From assembly GCA_964019425.1 (NCBI GenBank), contig OZ025792.1, forward strand, positions 1,417,025 through 1,481,024: DNA of 64,000 nucleotides, in the 5' to 3' direction. Shown in pieces: positions 10,201-20,826 of this stretch; position 1 is the stretch's first letter, and each line of letters begins with the position of its first letter. The notes under the pieces were generated by a model. It searched no databases and had not been told where the DNA came from. It worked only from the letters and a program-made list of their open reading frames with translations. This stretch comes from Flectonema sp. DT1601. Taxonomy: Eukaryota; Euglenozoa; Diplonemea; Diplonemida; Diplonemidae. The translations under genes and the position numbers were made by a program.

Positions 10201-10702
10201 ATGGCGATTTTTGGGAATGAAACACCATTAGAGAGTAGTAAGAAAGTAATAACCTTCCCACCTTCGCGAGTTTCTCAGGTGTTATTAGATGATCTTGGAT
10301 CAGGTACTGCAACTGGAAATATTACTGCGCGGAAAAAACCGCACTAATTTCCAAATCTGCAAAAAACCGCACTAATTTTTCCACGCAGTAATATTTCCAC
10401 CGCACTAATATTTCTGCTCAGAAGTGATTTTTTCTCCAGCTGCATTTTTCTGCTGGTGCCTTACACAGCAAAAAAGCAACCAAATTTTTTTCTACCACCA
10501 AGTGGAAAAAACCGCACTAATCTTTTCTCAAAAAAACCGCACTAATTTTTCCGCGCAGTAATATTTCCCCGCAGTAATTATTCAGCGCAGTAATATTTCC
10601 AGTTGCAGTATTGGTATACTAGGGAACGTGAACCGCTTCTTAGACACGAGTCACCCGACAGACTTTCCAAATGAGGTGTATGTCGACAGCAATACGGGGT
10701 AG
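10201..10702 (+). pseudogene. Possible host coding exon, interrupted by a MITE
   Basis: From the ATG at 10201 the frame reads MAIFGNETPLESSKKVITF and onward to 10304, where a MITE is inserted at a TA. Beyond the MITE the same frame stays open to a TAG at 10700-10702. The total without the MITE is only about 65 codons and no family is recognised. It may be a first exon of a gene destroyed by the mobile elements to the right, or a chance frame. Its last bases overlap sequence that may already be 28S rRNA. Confidence 0.3.
10307..10608. mobile_element. MITE copy 1, TA target duplication
   Basis: Perfect terminal inverted repeats beginning CTGCAACTGGAAATATTACT, flanked by TA on both sides (10305-10306 and 10609-10610). 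The inside consists of repeated motifs of the type AAACCGCACTAATTTT and no coding frame. TA duplication points to mobilisation by a Tc1/mariner-type transposase (inference). A second member lies at 45129-45559. Confidence 0.85.
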
Positions 10703-10835
10703 TACGAGAGGAACTCCCGTTTCTAGTCCCTGATATCTACGGTTGTTCGATCGGACAGTGCCGTGATGCTACCACTGGATGGATTATGGCTGAACGCCTC
10801 TAAGCCAGAACCCAGTCTAGGGACATACATGCTTT
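10698..10835 (+). pseudogene. 28S rRNA 3'-end fragment
   Basis: Contains the universally conserved AGTACGAGAGGAAC of the sarcin-ricin-adjacent region and, about 90 bases later, GGATTATGGCTGAACGCCTC followed by TAAGCCAGAACC, a block near the 3' end of eukaryotic large-subunit rRNA. GGCT/AGCC replaces the common GACT/AGTC as a paired change. The highly conserved sequence expected further upstream is not recognisable, so this is a fragment of one to two hundred bases, not a gene. Confidence 0.75.
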
Positions 10836-10849
10836 GCAGTGTTCCAATA

Positions 10850-11010
10850 GGTTTATCTATCCCACTGGATCTCTCATCGTTCATAGTACCTGTGTGAAGT
10901 TATAAAATCAAAGGTAAACTATGAACTACAAATGACTTAATCTGTTATTATAATGCCACAGGCAGGCCCTGCATTCAGCAACTATCCAGCAGTGCTTGGA
11001 TGTCCTTGGC
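10850..11010 (-). repeat. Family R fragment, reverse orientation
   Basis: Reverse complement of the R segment from CACTGCTGGATAG to GAGATCCAGTGGG seen at 18750-18900 and 24680-24815. It directly follows the 28S fragment. It lacks the R 3' end, so it is a rearranged piece. Confidence 0.8.
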
Positions 11011-11650
11011 AAAAACAGGTAACGGGAAAAAAGCAAGACAAACCTGTTTTAATTGTGTTGCAATTTTAGCAGAGAATTTGAATAACAGGGAGAGAACAAG
11101 TGTTATTTTAAAAACAATGCCAGGGAAAACAACGGAAGCATCGATATCGCTCCAGCAGATGCGAGTACCTGTAAGCTGTGTGTATTTTGTGTTTGTTACA
11201 ACAGGAGAGAAAAGATTATTTTATAATTAAGTTGTTTCTTTTTTGCGTCTCACTTGCGTCCTTGTCATGACTCTAAACTGACCTCATATTTCTTGACAGA
11301 ACAGGAACCCCTCTCCCGATACACATAAAACATGTCCGCAATGTGTTTCTGAGTGGACCGATGAGGCGCACTTGTCCTTCTGGATCAGATGCCGCCTAAG
11401 CCTGGCTCGTTCTGAGACAGCAGCGTAAGACACCTGGGTCATGGCTGGCAGATTTCCCAACTTCACAGCCCTTAAGCCATGACCGGGTACGTCTAGGGAA
11501 GAGATCGGTCCGCTCCTCATCGCGGCATGCTCGTGTAGAGGAAGGACGGAGGTCCGAAGCATTGCTTACGATGATGTTCCGGTATGTGTTGCGTCTCTGT
11601 TATTTGTTTGTTTCAACTCAATTGGTTCATCCTAGGTTTTAGAAGTCTTC
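11011..11650. other. Rearranged repeat region with small R-like and LINE-like traces
   Basis: No intact gene. About 11165-11215 matches another part of R in reverse but out of order with the previous fragment. Near 11315-11395 a frame reads CPQCVSEWTDEAHLSFWIRC, a CCHC-type pattern like the one preceding the endonuclease of REL LINEs, so a decayed LINE remnant is possible. The rest is unassigned. Confidence 0.4.
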
Positions 11651-11654
11651 GTCC

Positions 11655-11985
11655 TGTTCGTTGGGAAAGGCCTGAATCAAAAGTTCACTGCCCCTATTCC
11701 TCTCCCAACTTCCTCAACTCAGTATATTGTCAGCTTTGGCATCGAACCTGTTAATGGTTTAATCATTGAATTTAACAACTACTCTTCAACAGGTTATTTT
11801 TAATTATTTATTTAATTATTTTTTTCGTCCTCGTTTTTTCTAATGTCCGAAACTTAAACTTTTTTTCTTTTAAAACAGTGTTGTATTTTTAATTATTTAC
11901 TTAATTATTTATTTATTTGATGGGAAGGGCCTGAATCAATAGTTCACTGCCCCTATTCCTCTCCCAACTTCCTCAACTCTTTTTT
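11655..11985. repeat. Pair of direct repeats of about 60 bp
   Basis: The segment starting GGGAAAGGCCTGAATCAA at about 11660 recurs near 11923 with few changes and the shared stretch CCCCTATTCCTCTCCCAACT. Between them lies AT-rich sequence. No coding content is seen. The second copy ends next to the piggyBac insertion. Confidence 0.7.
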
Positions 11986-11991
11986 TTTTAA

Positions 11992-13729
11992 CCCATTAAG
12001 GACGGGGGGTCCACTACAGTGGTTATTTTGAAATTTTATTTTCGCTAAGGGGAAAACCCGGCTAACGCTACCCAGGGGGGGTGTAATCGAGGCCGTTTCG
12101 CGACGAATCTTGGGTGGGATGGCGTGGTTCGCTGTGTTTTCATTCATGAAATTCAAAACTAATAATCGAAATTTTACCACCTAACAAGAAGTTTCGTGTG
12201 CCTGTTGAAATTGATACAAGTTCGGCGTCCTATGAAAGTCTGATGATGATGGACTCTGTATCGGAGTCGTCATCTGACAGCAACACAGCAAAGGTATCAA
12301 AGTGGGGGGGCAAAACCAAGAGAATCCCCAGGGAAAAACGGAAAGGACCTACCCAGAGTGTGAGCGACTTTAATGAAATGAGCGAATTGAAGGCATCCAA
12401 CTCATTTTCACTGATCATGTGCTTAAAATGATATTTCGACACACTCTTGCCTACCCGATTGACAAAGAGACGTCCATGAAGTCACTAGAAGTTGGTGAAC
12501 TGAAATGCTTTCTCCGTAATTTCCACACTGCTAACAAACACATTCCTGCTTCTTATGTTCATAGTCTTGTTAAACCCCATAATAATAAAGGGCATTGGGT
12601 GACGTTTGACAATTTCAATTCGTCATACGCATTTCTTGTTTTGATGTTAGCGAAAGGGTTCCACTGTGTTGGAACAGCCTGACGGAACAGAAAGGGAGTT
12701 CTGTTGATGTTACAAAACCGAAGGCTACCCCTGGACCGGGACGACTAAGCAAATCGGAAGTGAAAGAAAGACCGAAGAATCTTTCTGCTTCTTACCTTCA
12801 GTCAAGCACGGCATCCACCATATAAAGTGGAGAGACTCAAAGGATGTGCATCTTTTCAGTACTCTTCCCTTACGTGAGCACTGTGTCGATGTATATCGCT
12901 GGATTAGGAAGAGAAATAAAAAAGAAAAAGTGCCGATCAAACTACCGTGCAAGTAGACAGGTACACCAAAACGATGGGAGGTGTTAACCTGATGGATAGC
13001 GTGAAGGGAAGGGCGAACAGAAACCTTCAAACTAAACGATGGCATCTAAAGGTTTTCGACTACTTGCTGAAAGTTTCAATGTTCAACACGTTTACCCTTC
13101 AAAAGAAATGCGGTAAGGATACTGGTACCTACATACGGTATGTAGAGGAGCTCGCTATGCAACTCGTCAGTGACGGGACGTCGAGAGACAAGACAACCAA
13201 TACTACATCTACTACTGACTCGGGTTCGCACTTTTCACACATGTTCAGCACCACTGAGCACTATCCATCAATATTTGGCGCTGCTAAACAATGTAAGTAT
13301 CACAATACTCGAGTGAGGACTACTTATGGATGCCAGGGGTGTAAGGTTTTTATGTGTCCTGCACCCTGTTTTGGCAAATACCACTTAAATCTTACAAAGG
13401 GGAGAACATTTGCGTCCCATACCACCACCTCTGTGTCGGGAGGTGCTATCCGGGAAGAATGTACGAAGGGGAAGACCCCTGCACTCACAACAACATCAAA
13501 ATTGAAGAGGCGCAGGGAGTCATAAGAACTGAGCTTATTTTTGTCTTTGGTGGTGTTTTCATTTGTTCTGTTCACCCTTTAGGTGGTGAATGTGTGTGTA
13601 TTTTTAACGGGCAGGCAATGGCGGCTCACTTTGTCACATCACCTTTCCGAGCCCCCCTACCCCTTTTCCCCGTTAGCTCTTTTTTCAAAAAAGGTCAAAA
13701 AACCGGGTTTTACCCCCGTCCGTAATGGG
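11992..13729 (+). mobile_element. piggyBac element 1, degenerate
   Basis: TTAA flanks both ends (11988-11991 and 13730-13733), and the termini are inverted repeats of the type CCCATTAAGGACGGGGG. Remnants of a piggyBac transposase are read on the plus strand: an acidic Ser-rich N-terminus (12198-12431), HWVTFDNFNSSY around the second catalytic Asp (about 12595-12630), KWRDSKDVHLFSTLPL around the third, MGGVNLMDS followed by TKRWHLKVFDYLL (12975-13080), and a C-terminal Cys-rich domain (CKYHNTRV...CQGCKVFMCPAPC, 13291-13370). At 1.74 kb it is shorter than an autonomous copy; part of the catalytic core is absent and several stops interrupt the rest. Confidence 0.85.
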
Positions 13730-13734
13730 TTAAA

Positions 13735-14040
13735 CAGGTACTTTACATAAGCATAGGCTCGAACAGCTTTGGTGAAGCAAGTGAACGAGTTCGATTGCTG
13801 GGTAATGTATTCTGTTTACTTCTATCCCTTTGTTTTTTTCTTTTTTTTTATTTCAACCAGGACAGCAGGGAGAAAGTTTGTTTCGTACCCCCCGGGTGCT
13901 TAGCGTCACCCTCCATGCGATGCTTGCACAGGGAGAGCCAAGGGTCGAGAACCCTTGAGATTACCTTTGTTTCTTTTTGTGACTGGATTGCAGTGGCGCA
14001 ACCCATCACCCCACCTGTTGGTATCTTTTTTTTTTTTTAT
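13735..14040 (+). repeat. Diverged R-like fragment
   Basis: The stretch around 13855-13925 (GACAGCAGGGAGAAAG, then GGTGCTTAGCGTCACCCTCC) resembles the R segment carrying GGCAGCAAGAAGGAAAG and GGTGTTTGGCATCACCCCCC. Similarity is partial. No gene is seen. Confidence 0.45.
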
Positions 14041-15094
14041 GGGAAAACCTCTAATCCAGACACAAAAGTTTCCGAAACCGCCAACTCTATACAAAAAAAG
14101 TGCCTTGTGGCCTGTGGTTAAAAAATCCGCCACCCGGAATCGAACTTGCCGAATTTAAGGCAGACTTTTTTTTTCCCTGAAAAATGCGTTGAGTAATTTT
14201 AAATCTCCTCACAATTTTTTCTAAACAAACATGCCTGCTTCTGATGGGAGACACTTTTGGGACGCGTGACAAGTTCACAAAGAGTTTTTCTCAGATTATT
14301 TTGGACGTTCTTGCACCACGTCCGCCTGCCAATGTTTAGCTTGTACTGTCAACATCATTGCCTCAAACCACCAGCACATCGTTTAAGGTGGTCTCTATGG
14401 AGGTGGGTGTTACAGTGGCACCAACTGCCCTTACATTGGCAACAGCTGTACAAGCACCCACTGAAGGGATGTAAGCACCTTGTTGACAAAGGCCCAAACG
14501 AAGATGCATCAATCATTGTATGCAAAAATGACTTCCAGGGATGAAGCCGGACGGAAGACACAGAGGGGATGGATATATGGGGCAGACACTCTGGAACGTT
14601 GGTCAGACGCTTAATTGGCCCAAAGACGTACCCTGACCGAACGAATGTGGTGTGTGATTCAAAGGAGGGCTTGTTGTTTATGATCGGAAAATCAATCTTC
14701 GTGTGCCAAAGAGCCATCGGGGCGCAGGATTGTAACTCCACCTTTGCCAGGATAACCTTCGCCACAGCAACAGTCCGTACCTGACGGCACAAAACCTCGT
14801 ATTCAAGTTATCAACAAGTTCCTCAAGTTATCAAGTACAGTTAGTCAGTACAGTTAGTCACTCAACATTGTGTTGACATTTTGAGGCAAACAAAAAAAAA
14901 GGTTTGCAGCCGGGTTCGAACCCGCGAGTTGCACCTCAGAAGACCGCGGTAACACCCACTGGGCCACCGTGTCAGCAACAAAAAATAAATTTTATAATTC
15001 TTTCATTGGGGGATTGTTTCTCCCGTGACAAATTTTTTTTTTGTATAGAGTTGGCGGTTTCGGAAACTTTTGTGTTCGGATTAGGGGTTTTCCC
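14041..15094. mobile_element. TIR element with probable 9-bp target duplication (Mutator-like)
   Basis: Inverted termini of about 60 bp start GGGAAAACCTCTAATCC on the left and end GGATTAGGGGTTTTCCC on the right, and share GAAACCGCCAACTCTATAC. The flanks are TTTTTTTAT on both sides (14032-14040 and 15095-15103), a 9-bp duplication as made by Mutator-type transposases; low complexity leaves 7-9 bp possible. The 1054-bp interior holds no recognised transposase but does hold a tRNA-like sequence at 14906-14973, so it is non-autonomous. Confidence 0.7.
14906..14973 (-). pseudogene. tRNA-Arg-like relic
   Basis: The minus strand reads a T-arm CGCGGGTTCGAACCCGG, a D-arm-like GGCCCAGTGGG and an anticodon-loop-like CTTCTGA (UCU). 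The acceptor ends do not pair, so it is a degraded tRNA or SINE head rather than a working tRNA. Confidence 0.45.
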
Positions 15095-15482
15095 TTTTTT
15101 TATTTAACCCTTTAGCCCTGAAGGCCACTATAGTGGCCTTTCGCGTTTTTTTTTTTTTGACAAAGGGGAAAAATGTACCTTGTGAGTACAAGGGTGGAGC
15201 CAGAGCTGCCCAAAAACGACAAATTTTATGTGGGATCGTGCTGCAAAAATCACCAGCTTTTTCTGAGAAAAAGTTCTTTTTTTTTTTTCTGCACTGGGAA
15301 CAGTCTTAGCTAGGTTGCCCATGACTATCCCATGTTTTCAGCCAAAAATTAAAATCCCTAAAACTATTTCCATCGAAAATGATTCAGTAGAGTCACCTAT
15401 CCCAGATTTGGGTGCTCCTGAGTCTTCTTCGAGCGATGAAGAGAGTACAATAGAGCCAAGCATTTCCCCTCTGAAATGGAGC

Positions 15483-15928
15483 TTTTTATCGTTCGACTTT
15501 GTCGACTAATTTCTATTTTCCGTTTTTTTTCTTTAAAAAATAAATAAAAAGAATTTAAAAAAAAAGATTAAACAATGTTATCATTGTTTTTTTATCGATC
15601 GACTATGTCGATTACTTTCTATTTTCCGTCCTAAACTGATTGTTTTTTTTTTCAAAATTAATAAAAAAGAATATAAAAAAAAAACAAAAAAAAAAAGAAT
15701 AAACAATGTTATCATTGTTTTTTTTTTATCGTTCGACTTTGTCGACTAATTTTTATTTTCCGTTTTTTTTTCTTTAAAAATAAATAATAAGAATTTAAAA
15801 AAAAATAAAAAAAATGAATAAACAATGTTATCATTGTTTTTTTATCGATCGACTATGTCGATCACTTTCTATTTTCCGTCCTGGTCAAGACGCTAAACTG
15901 ATTGTTTTTTCTTTAAAATAATTAAAAG

Positions 15929-15962
<34 letters not shown>

Positions 15963-16077
15963 AATAAACAATGTTATCATTGTTTTTTTTTCTATCGATC
16001 GACTATGTCGATTAATTTCTATTTTCCGTCCCGATCGAGACGCTAAACTGATTGTTTCCTTTTTTTAAATAATAAAT

Positions 16078-16108
<31 letters not shown>

Positions 16109-16341
16109 ATCTCCCTGCTATCCTCATATCCCCACAATAATATTATACCTTTTCATCTTCTCTTTCCTTTTCTGGTCTTTTTTTTTTTTTTTTTCTTTTT
16201 TTTCCTTTTTCATACAACGTTTTTTATTTATATTTTATTTTTTTTTTTTTATTTTTTTCATGTTTGATTATTTCCTCTTCATATTTTTTTTTGGCAGGAG
16301 CCAAAAGCTCCCAGTCCGTTACTTCCCACTCTATCGAATTC
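15483..16341 (+). mobile_element. LINE L copy 2, strongly 5'-truncated
   Basis: Begins inside the hairpin array (TTTTTATCGTTCGAC) and runs through about five units to the L-specific 3' end: CATCTCCCTGCTATCCTC, a pyrimidine tract, the hairpin GGAGC-CAAAA-GCTCC, and TTACTTCCCACTCTATCG. Compared with L1 it lacks about 170 bp between the CATGTTTGATTATTTCC block and the hairpin. Insertion into piggyBac coding sequence and truncation only at the 5' side are what target-primed reverse transcription gives. Confidence 0.8.
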
Positions 16342-16920
16342 TTTAGAAAATCACCAAGGTAAAACGACACACGTTTCGGCGGTCCTTGCAGAACATGTCA
16401 GATCTGAAATTGATGAAGTGCAGAAATTTGAACTTGTGTTCACCCCAAAGGTGATGAGATGATTTCGCACTGCAGCAACAACTAGGCACTCAATCTTAAC
16501 GTAGCTGAACTCAAACTCTCTTTAGGACTCAATATCCTCGTGGGTCTCTGTGATAAACCAAATATCTCAGATTACAGGAACGGTACATCAGACCCACCAC
16601 TTCGCTTCCTGAGATCGGTTCCTCTAAATTCGAACCAATCTAAAGTTTTACACTGTCACCAACCCCGTACCTGCTGACAAGCTCTACAAAATCCGCAGCT
16701 TTTGGGAACAATAGTTCCCAAATGGTCCGAGATCAATAAGGCGGAGGCGCAGGGACGGGTGGAGAAGTTCTCTGCCTCGTACTTTCAGTTCTAGCACAAT
16801 GTGCATCACATAAATTCAGGGGCAATCCAAAAGAAGTACATGTCTTCAGCACATTGCCTCTTGAGGAGAATTATGAGACAGCCACGTGATGGACTAAAAT
16901 AAGGAAATCTATCAAAAAGT

Positions 16921-17626
16921 GACTATCCAGTTTAGATGTCTTAGGTGTTAATAGGGGGTTCCTCTTAGCATTTTTCTTTGTTCCCACCTTATGATTTTCT
17001 TGAAGAAAAAAAATAGAAGTCATAATGGTGCTTCCCTCTGGAAGGGTTGTAAGCCATGGTGTCCAACTAAATTAAAGGACAAGTCTGGGATAATCCCTGC
17101 CAGAGGGGCGAGTATTCTACCATGGTTGAAATACTCTGGCAACTGATCTTCAATTTTATGTTGTTTGTTAGCTGCTGGTGTATCCTGATCATGTGTTGAT
17201 ACTTGCATTTTTTTATTTGTAATCTTCTATTACAATTCTCTTTCTGTTCTGGTCTGTTACTTCATTTGTCTTGTTTAACTTCAGTTATATCCATTTTACT
17301 TTTTATTGTTTCCCATCTACTTTTTATTTTCTATTAGTTCTGGTCAGAAACTCCTGGGCAGCAAGAAGGAAAGCAGTTTAGTACTTCTGGGTGTTTGGCA
17401 TCACCCCCCATAGCGAGCAAGTACAACAGGTAGCATTGGTAAGTCTGTTGATCCTGAGTGATCCCAGCTACAGTTTTGTTTTTCTTTCTTTTTTTTAGAA
17501 GAAGATCAGGACATCCTAGCACTGCTGGATAGTTGCTGAATGCAGGGCCTGCCTGTGGCATTATAATAACAGGCTAAGTCATTTGTAGTTCATAGTTTAC
17601 CTTTGATTTTATAACTTCACACAGGG
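16921..17626 (+). mobile_element. LINE-like family R copy 1, left part
   Basis: R sequence interrupted by VIPER-like element M and resumed at 37363. From about 17265 it matches R3; upstream of that (16921-17264) it is the only copy in the window, so the R start is uncertain. It includes TTCAGTTATATCCATTTTAC, a block also found in the 3' region of L at about 28770-28800. No coding region is present. Confidence 0.65.
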
Positions 17627-18525
17627 AATAACCATCTTCATCCATTTTGTGATATGACTTGATAAAATAAAGAATATTAATTTCACAGAGGAAACAAATT
17701 AAACAAATACTCACTAACGTCGGGGTAATGTTACATTCTTCGAGAGGTCGATTACTAAGACTTTGAAAAGCACCGAGGCAAGAGGTGCAACAAGCCATAC
17801 AAAAGGGTAAACAATTAGAGGACCTCAGGAAGAAACACCCAGGGTGGGAGGGTGGGAAAAAGATTAAAGTTTAAGTAAGTTCAATGAGGATTAAGCAAAA
17901 TTTGCTAAGGAAAGGAATTAATGTTTTAATTAATAATGTACTGATACAGAATAACATCTCAAACATAGTGATCACTTATGCAACGAGAGCTAAAAGATCG
18001 ATATAGACATTCCTAATCCAAAGACTAGGGTGCAGAGTGCATTTCAGCTAAGGGAGGACCTTTTTCATTTTTCGTTCCGTTAGGACAGAAGAGTAATAAG
18101 TATAGAATAATTTTCGACGTACCAGAGCCTGCATAGCCGAGTGGATATGGTCGTCGACCGTAGATCGCTTGGGTAGCCGCGACACGGGTTCGATTCCTGG
18201 CGACGGCACAATTTTTGGGTTTTTCAACCAGAAAATTATTAAGAAGAAAACAGTAAGGAAAGGGCACAAAATTGGACTTAGTGATCATTCCCTGAGTAAA
18301 CTGAGAGAATAACCATCTTCATCCATTTTGTGATATGACTTGATAAAATAAAGAATATTAATTTCACAGAGGAAACAAATTAAACAAATACTCACTAACG
18401 TCGGGGTAATGTTACATTCTTCGAGAGGTCGATTACTAAGACTTTGAAAAGCACCGAGGCAAGAGGTGCAACAAGCCATACAAAAGGGTAAACAATTAGA
18501 GGACCTCAGGAAGAAACACCCCAAC
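17627..18525 (-). repeat. 3' terminal repeats B1-A2-B2 of element M
   Basis: B modules lie at 17627-17850 and 18305-18525, with an A module between them (about 17851-18300). The two B copies look the same, and A matches A1 at 36901-37362. This split direct repeat layout is the hallmark of Ngaro/VIPER elements. Confidence 0.8.
18127..18208 (+). pseudogene. tRNA-Leu-like module inside terminal repeat A2 of M
   Basis: Reads GCCTGCATAGCCGAGTGG, a D-arm, an anticodon-loop-like CGTAGAT (UAG), a long variable arm, and a T-arm ACGGGTTCGATTCCTGG ending in GGCA. The long variable arm fits the Leu/Ser class. Acceptor pairing is poor, so it is a tRNA-derived module antisense to the element, not a working gene. 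The same module occurs at 37178-37259. Confidence 0.6.
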
Positions 18526-18630
18526 GCCAGTAAAACCAAAATTAATGTAATTAATGTAAATAGAGTTAGATATATTATAATAATATTAGTATAATTTTGA
18601 ATAACGCCGAGTTCAAGTCTTAAAGAATGG
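18526..18630 (-). other. Unique 3' segment of element M
   Basis: About 100 AT-rich bases between B1 of M and R copy 2. Element P has a comparable spacer at 33571-33617. No coding content. Confidence 0.5.
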
Positions 18631-19126
18631 GGGGTGTTTGGCATCACCCCCCATAGTGAGCAAGTACAACAGGTAGCATTGGTAGTCTGTTGATCCTGAG
18701 TGATCCCAGCTACAGTTTTGTTTTTCTTTCTTTTTTTTAGAAGAAGATCAGGACATCCAAGCACTGCTGGATAGTTGCTGAATGCAGGGCCTGCCTGTGG
18801 CATTATAATAACAGGCTAAGTCATTTGTAGTTCATAGTTTACCTTTGATTTTATAACTTCACACAGGGTACTATGAACGATGAGAGATCCAGTGGGATCA
18901 CTCAGGGTCTAGTAGAGACCACCAATGTTGTGCGTTGATAGGCAAGGTGACCAACCTTGACATTCTTTCTTTTCTCTCCTGTTGTGACAAACACAAAATA
19001 CACACACAGCTTACAGTGTGTTCTTTGTGTATGTTTTCTTCAGGTGTGAGTAGTTTTTTTGTTCTTGCTCTTCAGGGAGGGCCTTAGCCAAAAGCTAACA
19101 GTCCAAATCTCACCTGGAAATTCAAC
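18631..19126 (+). mobile_element. LINE-like family R copy 2
   Basis: Starts at GGTGTTTGGCATCACC and runs to the R 3' end: hairpin TTAGC-CAAAA-GCTAA, CAGTCC, then AAATCTCACCTGG and AAATTCAACTC. It matches R3 almost perfectly by eye and is 5'-truncated. It is inserted in element M next to the RNase H part. Confidence 0.75.
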
Positions 19127-20826
19127 TCACCCCACCGCTTGTAGAACCTTTGTATGAATTGCTTCTGAAGAAAGCTTACCAAGAGCAATTCGTGAGGGGC
19201 CATCTGCCGGGTTGAGAGCAGATCTAATGTATTTAATTGTAAATTCCAGTCTTCTGATTGTCAACCAGTCGGATACAGCTAAAACTAGATCGTTCAAAAT
19301 CTTATTCTTGAGACATTGTTTCTTTCGAACTGCTCCCATTACAGATGTATTGTCCACCCTTATATCAAGTTTTAATTTTCCTAAACTGCGATTGTCCAAT
19401 GCCCTTAATGTGTTCAACAATGCTTTTGCTTCTAATACATTTATATGAAGACCCTTTTCCTTCTTCCAAACATCTCCTACTACAGTTTCGAATTTAATTC
19501 TCCAGACGGTTCGACAATTACACCTCCCCAACCTTCCAACGAAGCATCAACAAAAACTGTAAGCATTCTCATCTTCGAAGACACTTTTTTATTAATAATC
19601 CGCTCTGTTGAAGCACCATTAATCCACTTCTCTAATTCTAATTGAATCGATCTAGGTACCGAAACCAGACTGTCCAAACTAACAATGCCTCGGTTGATTT
19701 TGTTTATGATTCTTCTAATAAACTTAAGTGAGAACCAAAACCTACCTGGCGATACTCCTGACACAGCAGAGGCATGCATTAACCTTCCCATTAACGACTC
19801 CAATTCACTTGCTGTGATTTTTGAAAGTCTGGCACCAAAAATTTTCTTCTTCAACCTGTCAGCAATTACAACCGAATTCCGCAAGTGATCGAACTGAACA
19901 CCAAGAAAGTCATAACTTGCTGACAAATCAAACGAGTCGGCTTGTTTCCAAGTTGCTGATGCTTTAGTTGCAACTTCATCAAGCTCTTTGGTTCTAGTTT
20001 CAGTATTCTCTCTTGACCCAGAGTATCGAATGTTGTCAATCCAAACATCGATTCTGACATCGTTAATTGCTAATTCCGACTTCACGTAGTCTGGATGACC
20101 AGCTATGGTTGCTGCTAGACTATGCATTATTTCTGGGGCACATGAATGACCCATCGGCAGTCTTGAGAGCTCATACCAGTGATCGTCATCGGTCTTGAAT
20201 CTGAAATACTTCCTTGCATCAAGCGGTATCTCGACCTGGTAAAAACCAGTTCTGAAATCTCTACCACTTGCGCATTCAGTCAAGGATGCATCTAAGTACC
20301 TGGATATGTGTTCAAGAGGAACATCAGCAACATATCCTTTCTTCACCAGTAATTCATTGGCCTGCTTAGTCCAGAGTATAAACCTCTGACGCATACCAGT
20401 CGGCTTCTGTTCAATAACAGTGAACGGAACATTATTAAAAACTTCTCCCTTTGATGCCCTATTTGCAATTCCGTTTGCTACTAACAGCTCAGCATGTGAA
20501 CGAGAGAAAGTACTTCCAAGAGTAAACACATCCAAATCAGAAGATAAATCAAGAGGAGTAAAATGATGAACTTCAGGCGAACCTGTGAAACTGCTATTGC
20601 GGCTTACTCTCTTTGGGTAAAATGTTAAATCCCACACAAAATTAAATCTTTCTAGTCGCTTTTGCGACATCCGCCCCTTAATAAATGAAATTGACATCGG
20701 TTCTATTTTCGTTACATGCAATGGCGATTCCTTTTCCTGCGCTGTCACCGGCAGCCTCGACCGCTTTGGTCTTCTACATATATTATGCTTCCTCACAACA
20801 AGTTTGTTATTTCGCTCGTTCTTCAT
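19127..20826 (-). mobile_element. Reverse transcriptase and RNase H parts of element M (fossil)
   Basis: RT-like sequence at 19480-20826 with GFYQVEIPLDARKYFRF and VWIDNIRYSG (the DIRS/VIPER form of the YxDD box), then RNase H-like sequence with VDASLEGWGG, HINVLEAKALL and SALNPADGPSR. These motifs are characteristic of DIRS/Ngaro/VIPER polymerases. Broken. Confidence 0.8.

Noticed and set aside
14355-14792. A 145-codon minus-strand frame inside the Mutator-like element
   Set aside because: No recognisable domain or composition of a transposase; probably chance.
16294-16341. Helitron 3' end (hairpin near a terminus)
   Set aside because: No CTRR end, no rolling-circle replicase or helicase in the window, and the copies show LINE-type 5' truncation.
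18127-18208. Working tRNA-Leu gene
   Set aside because: Poor acceptor pairing and exact duplication inside retrotransposon terminal repeats.
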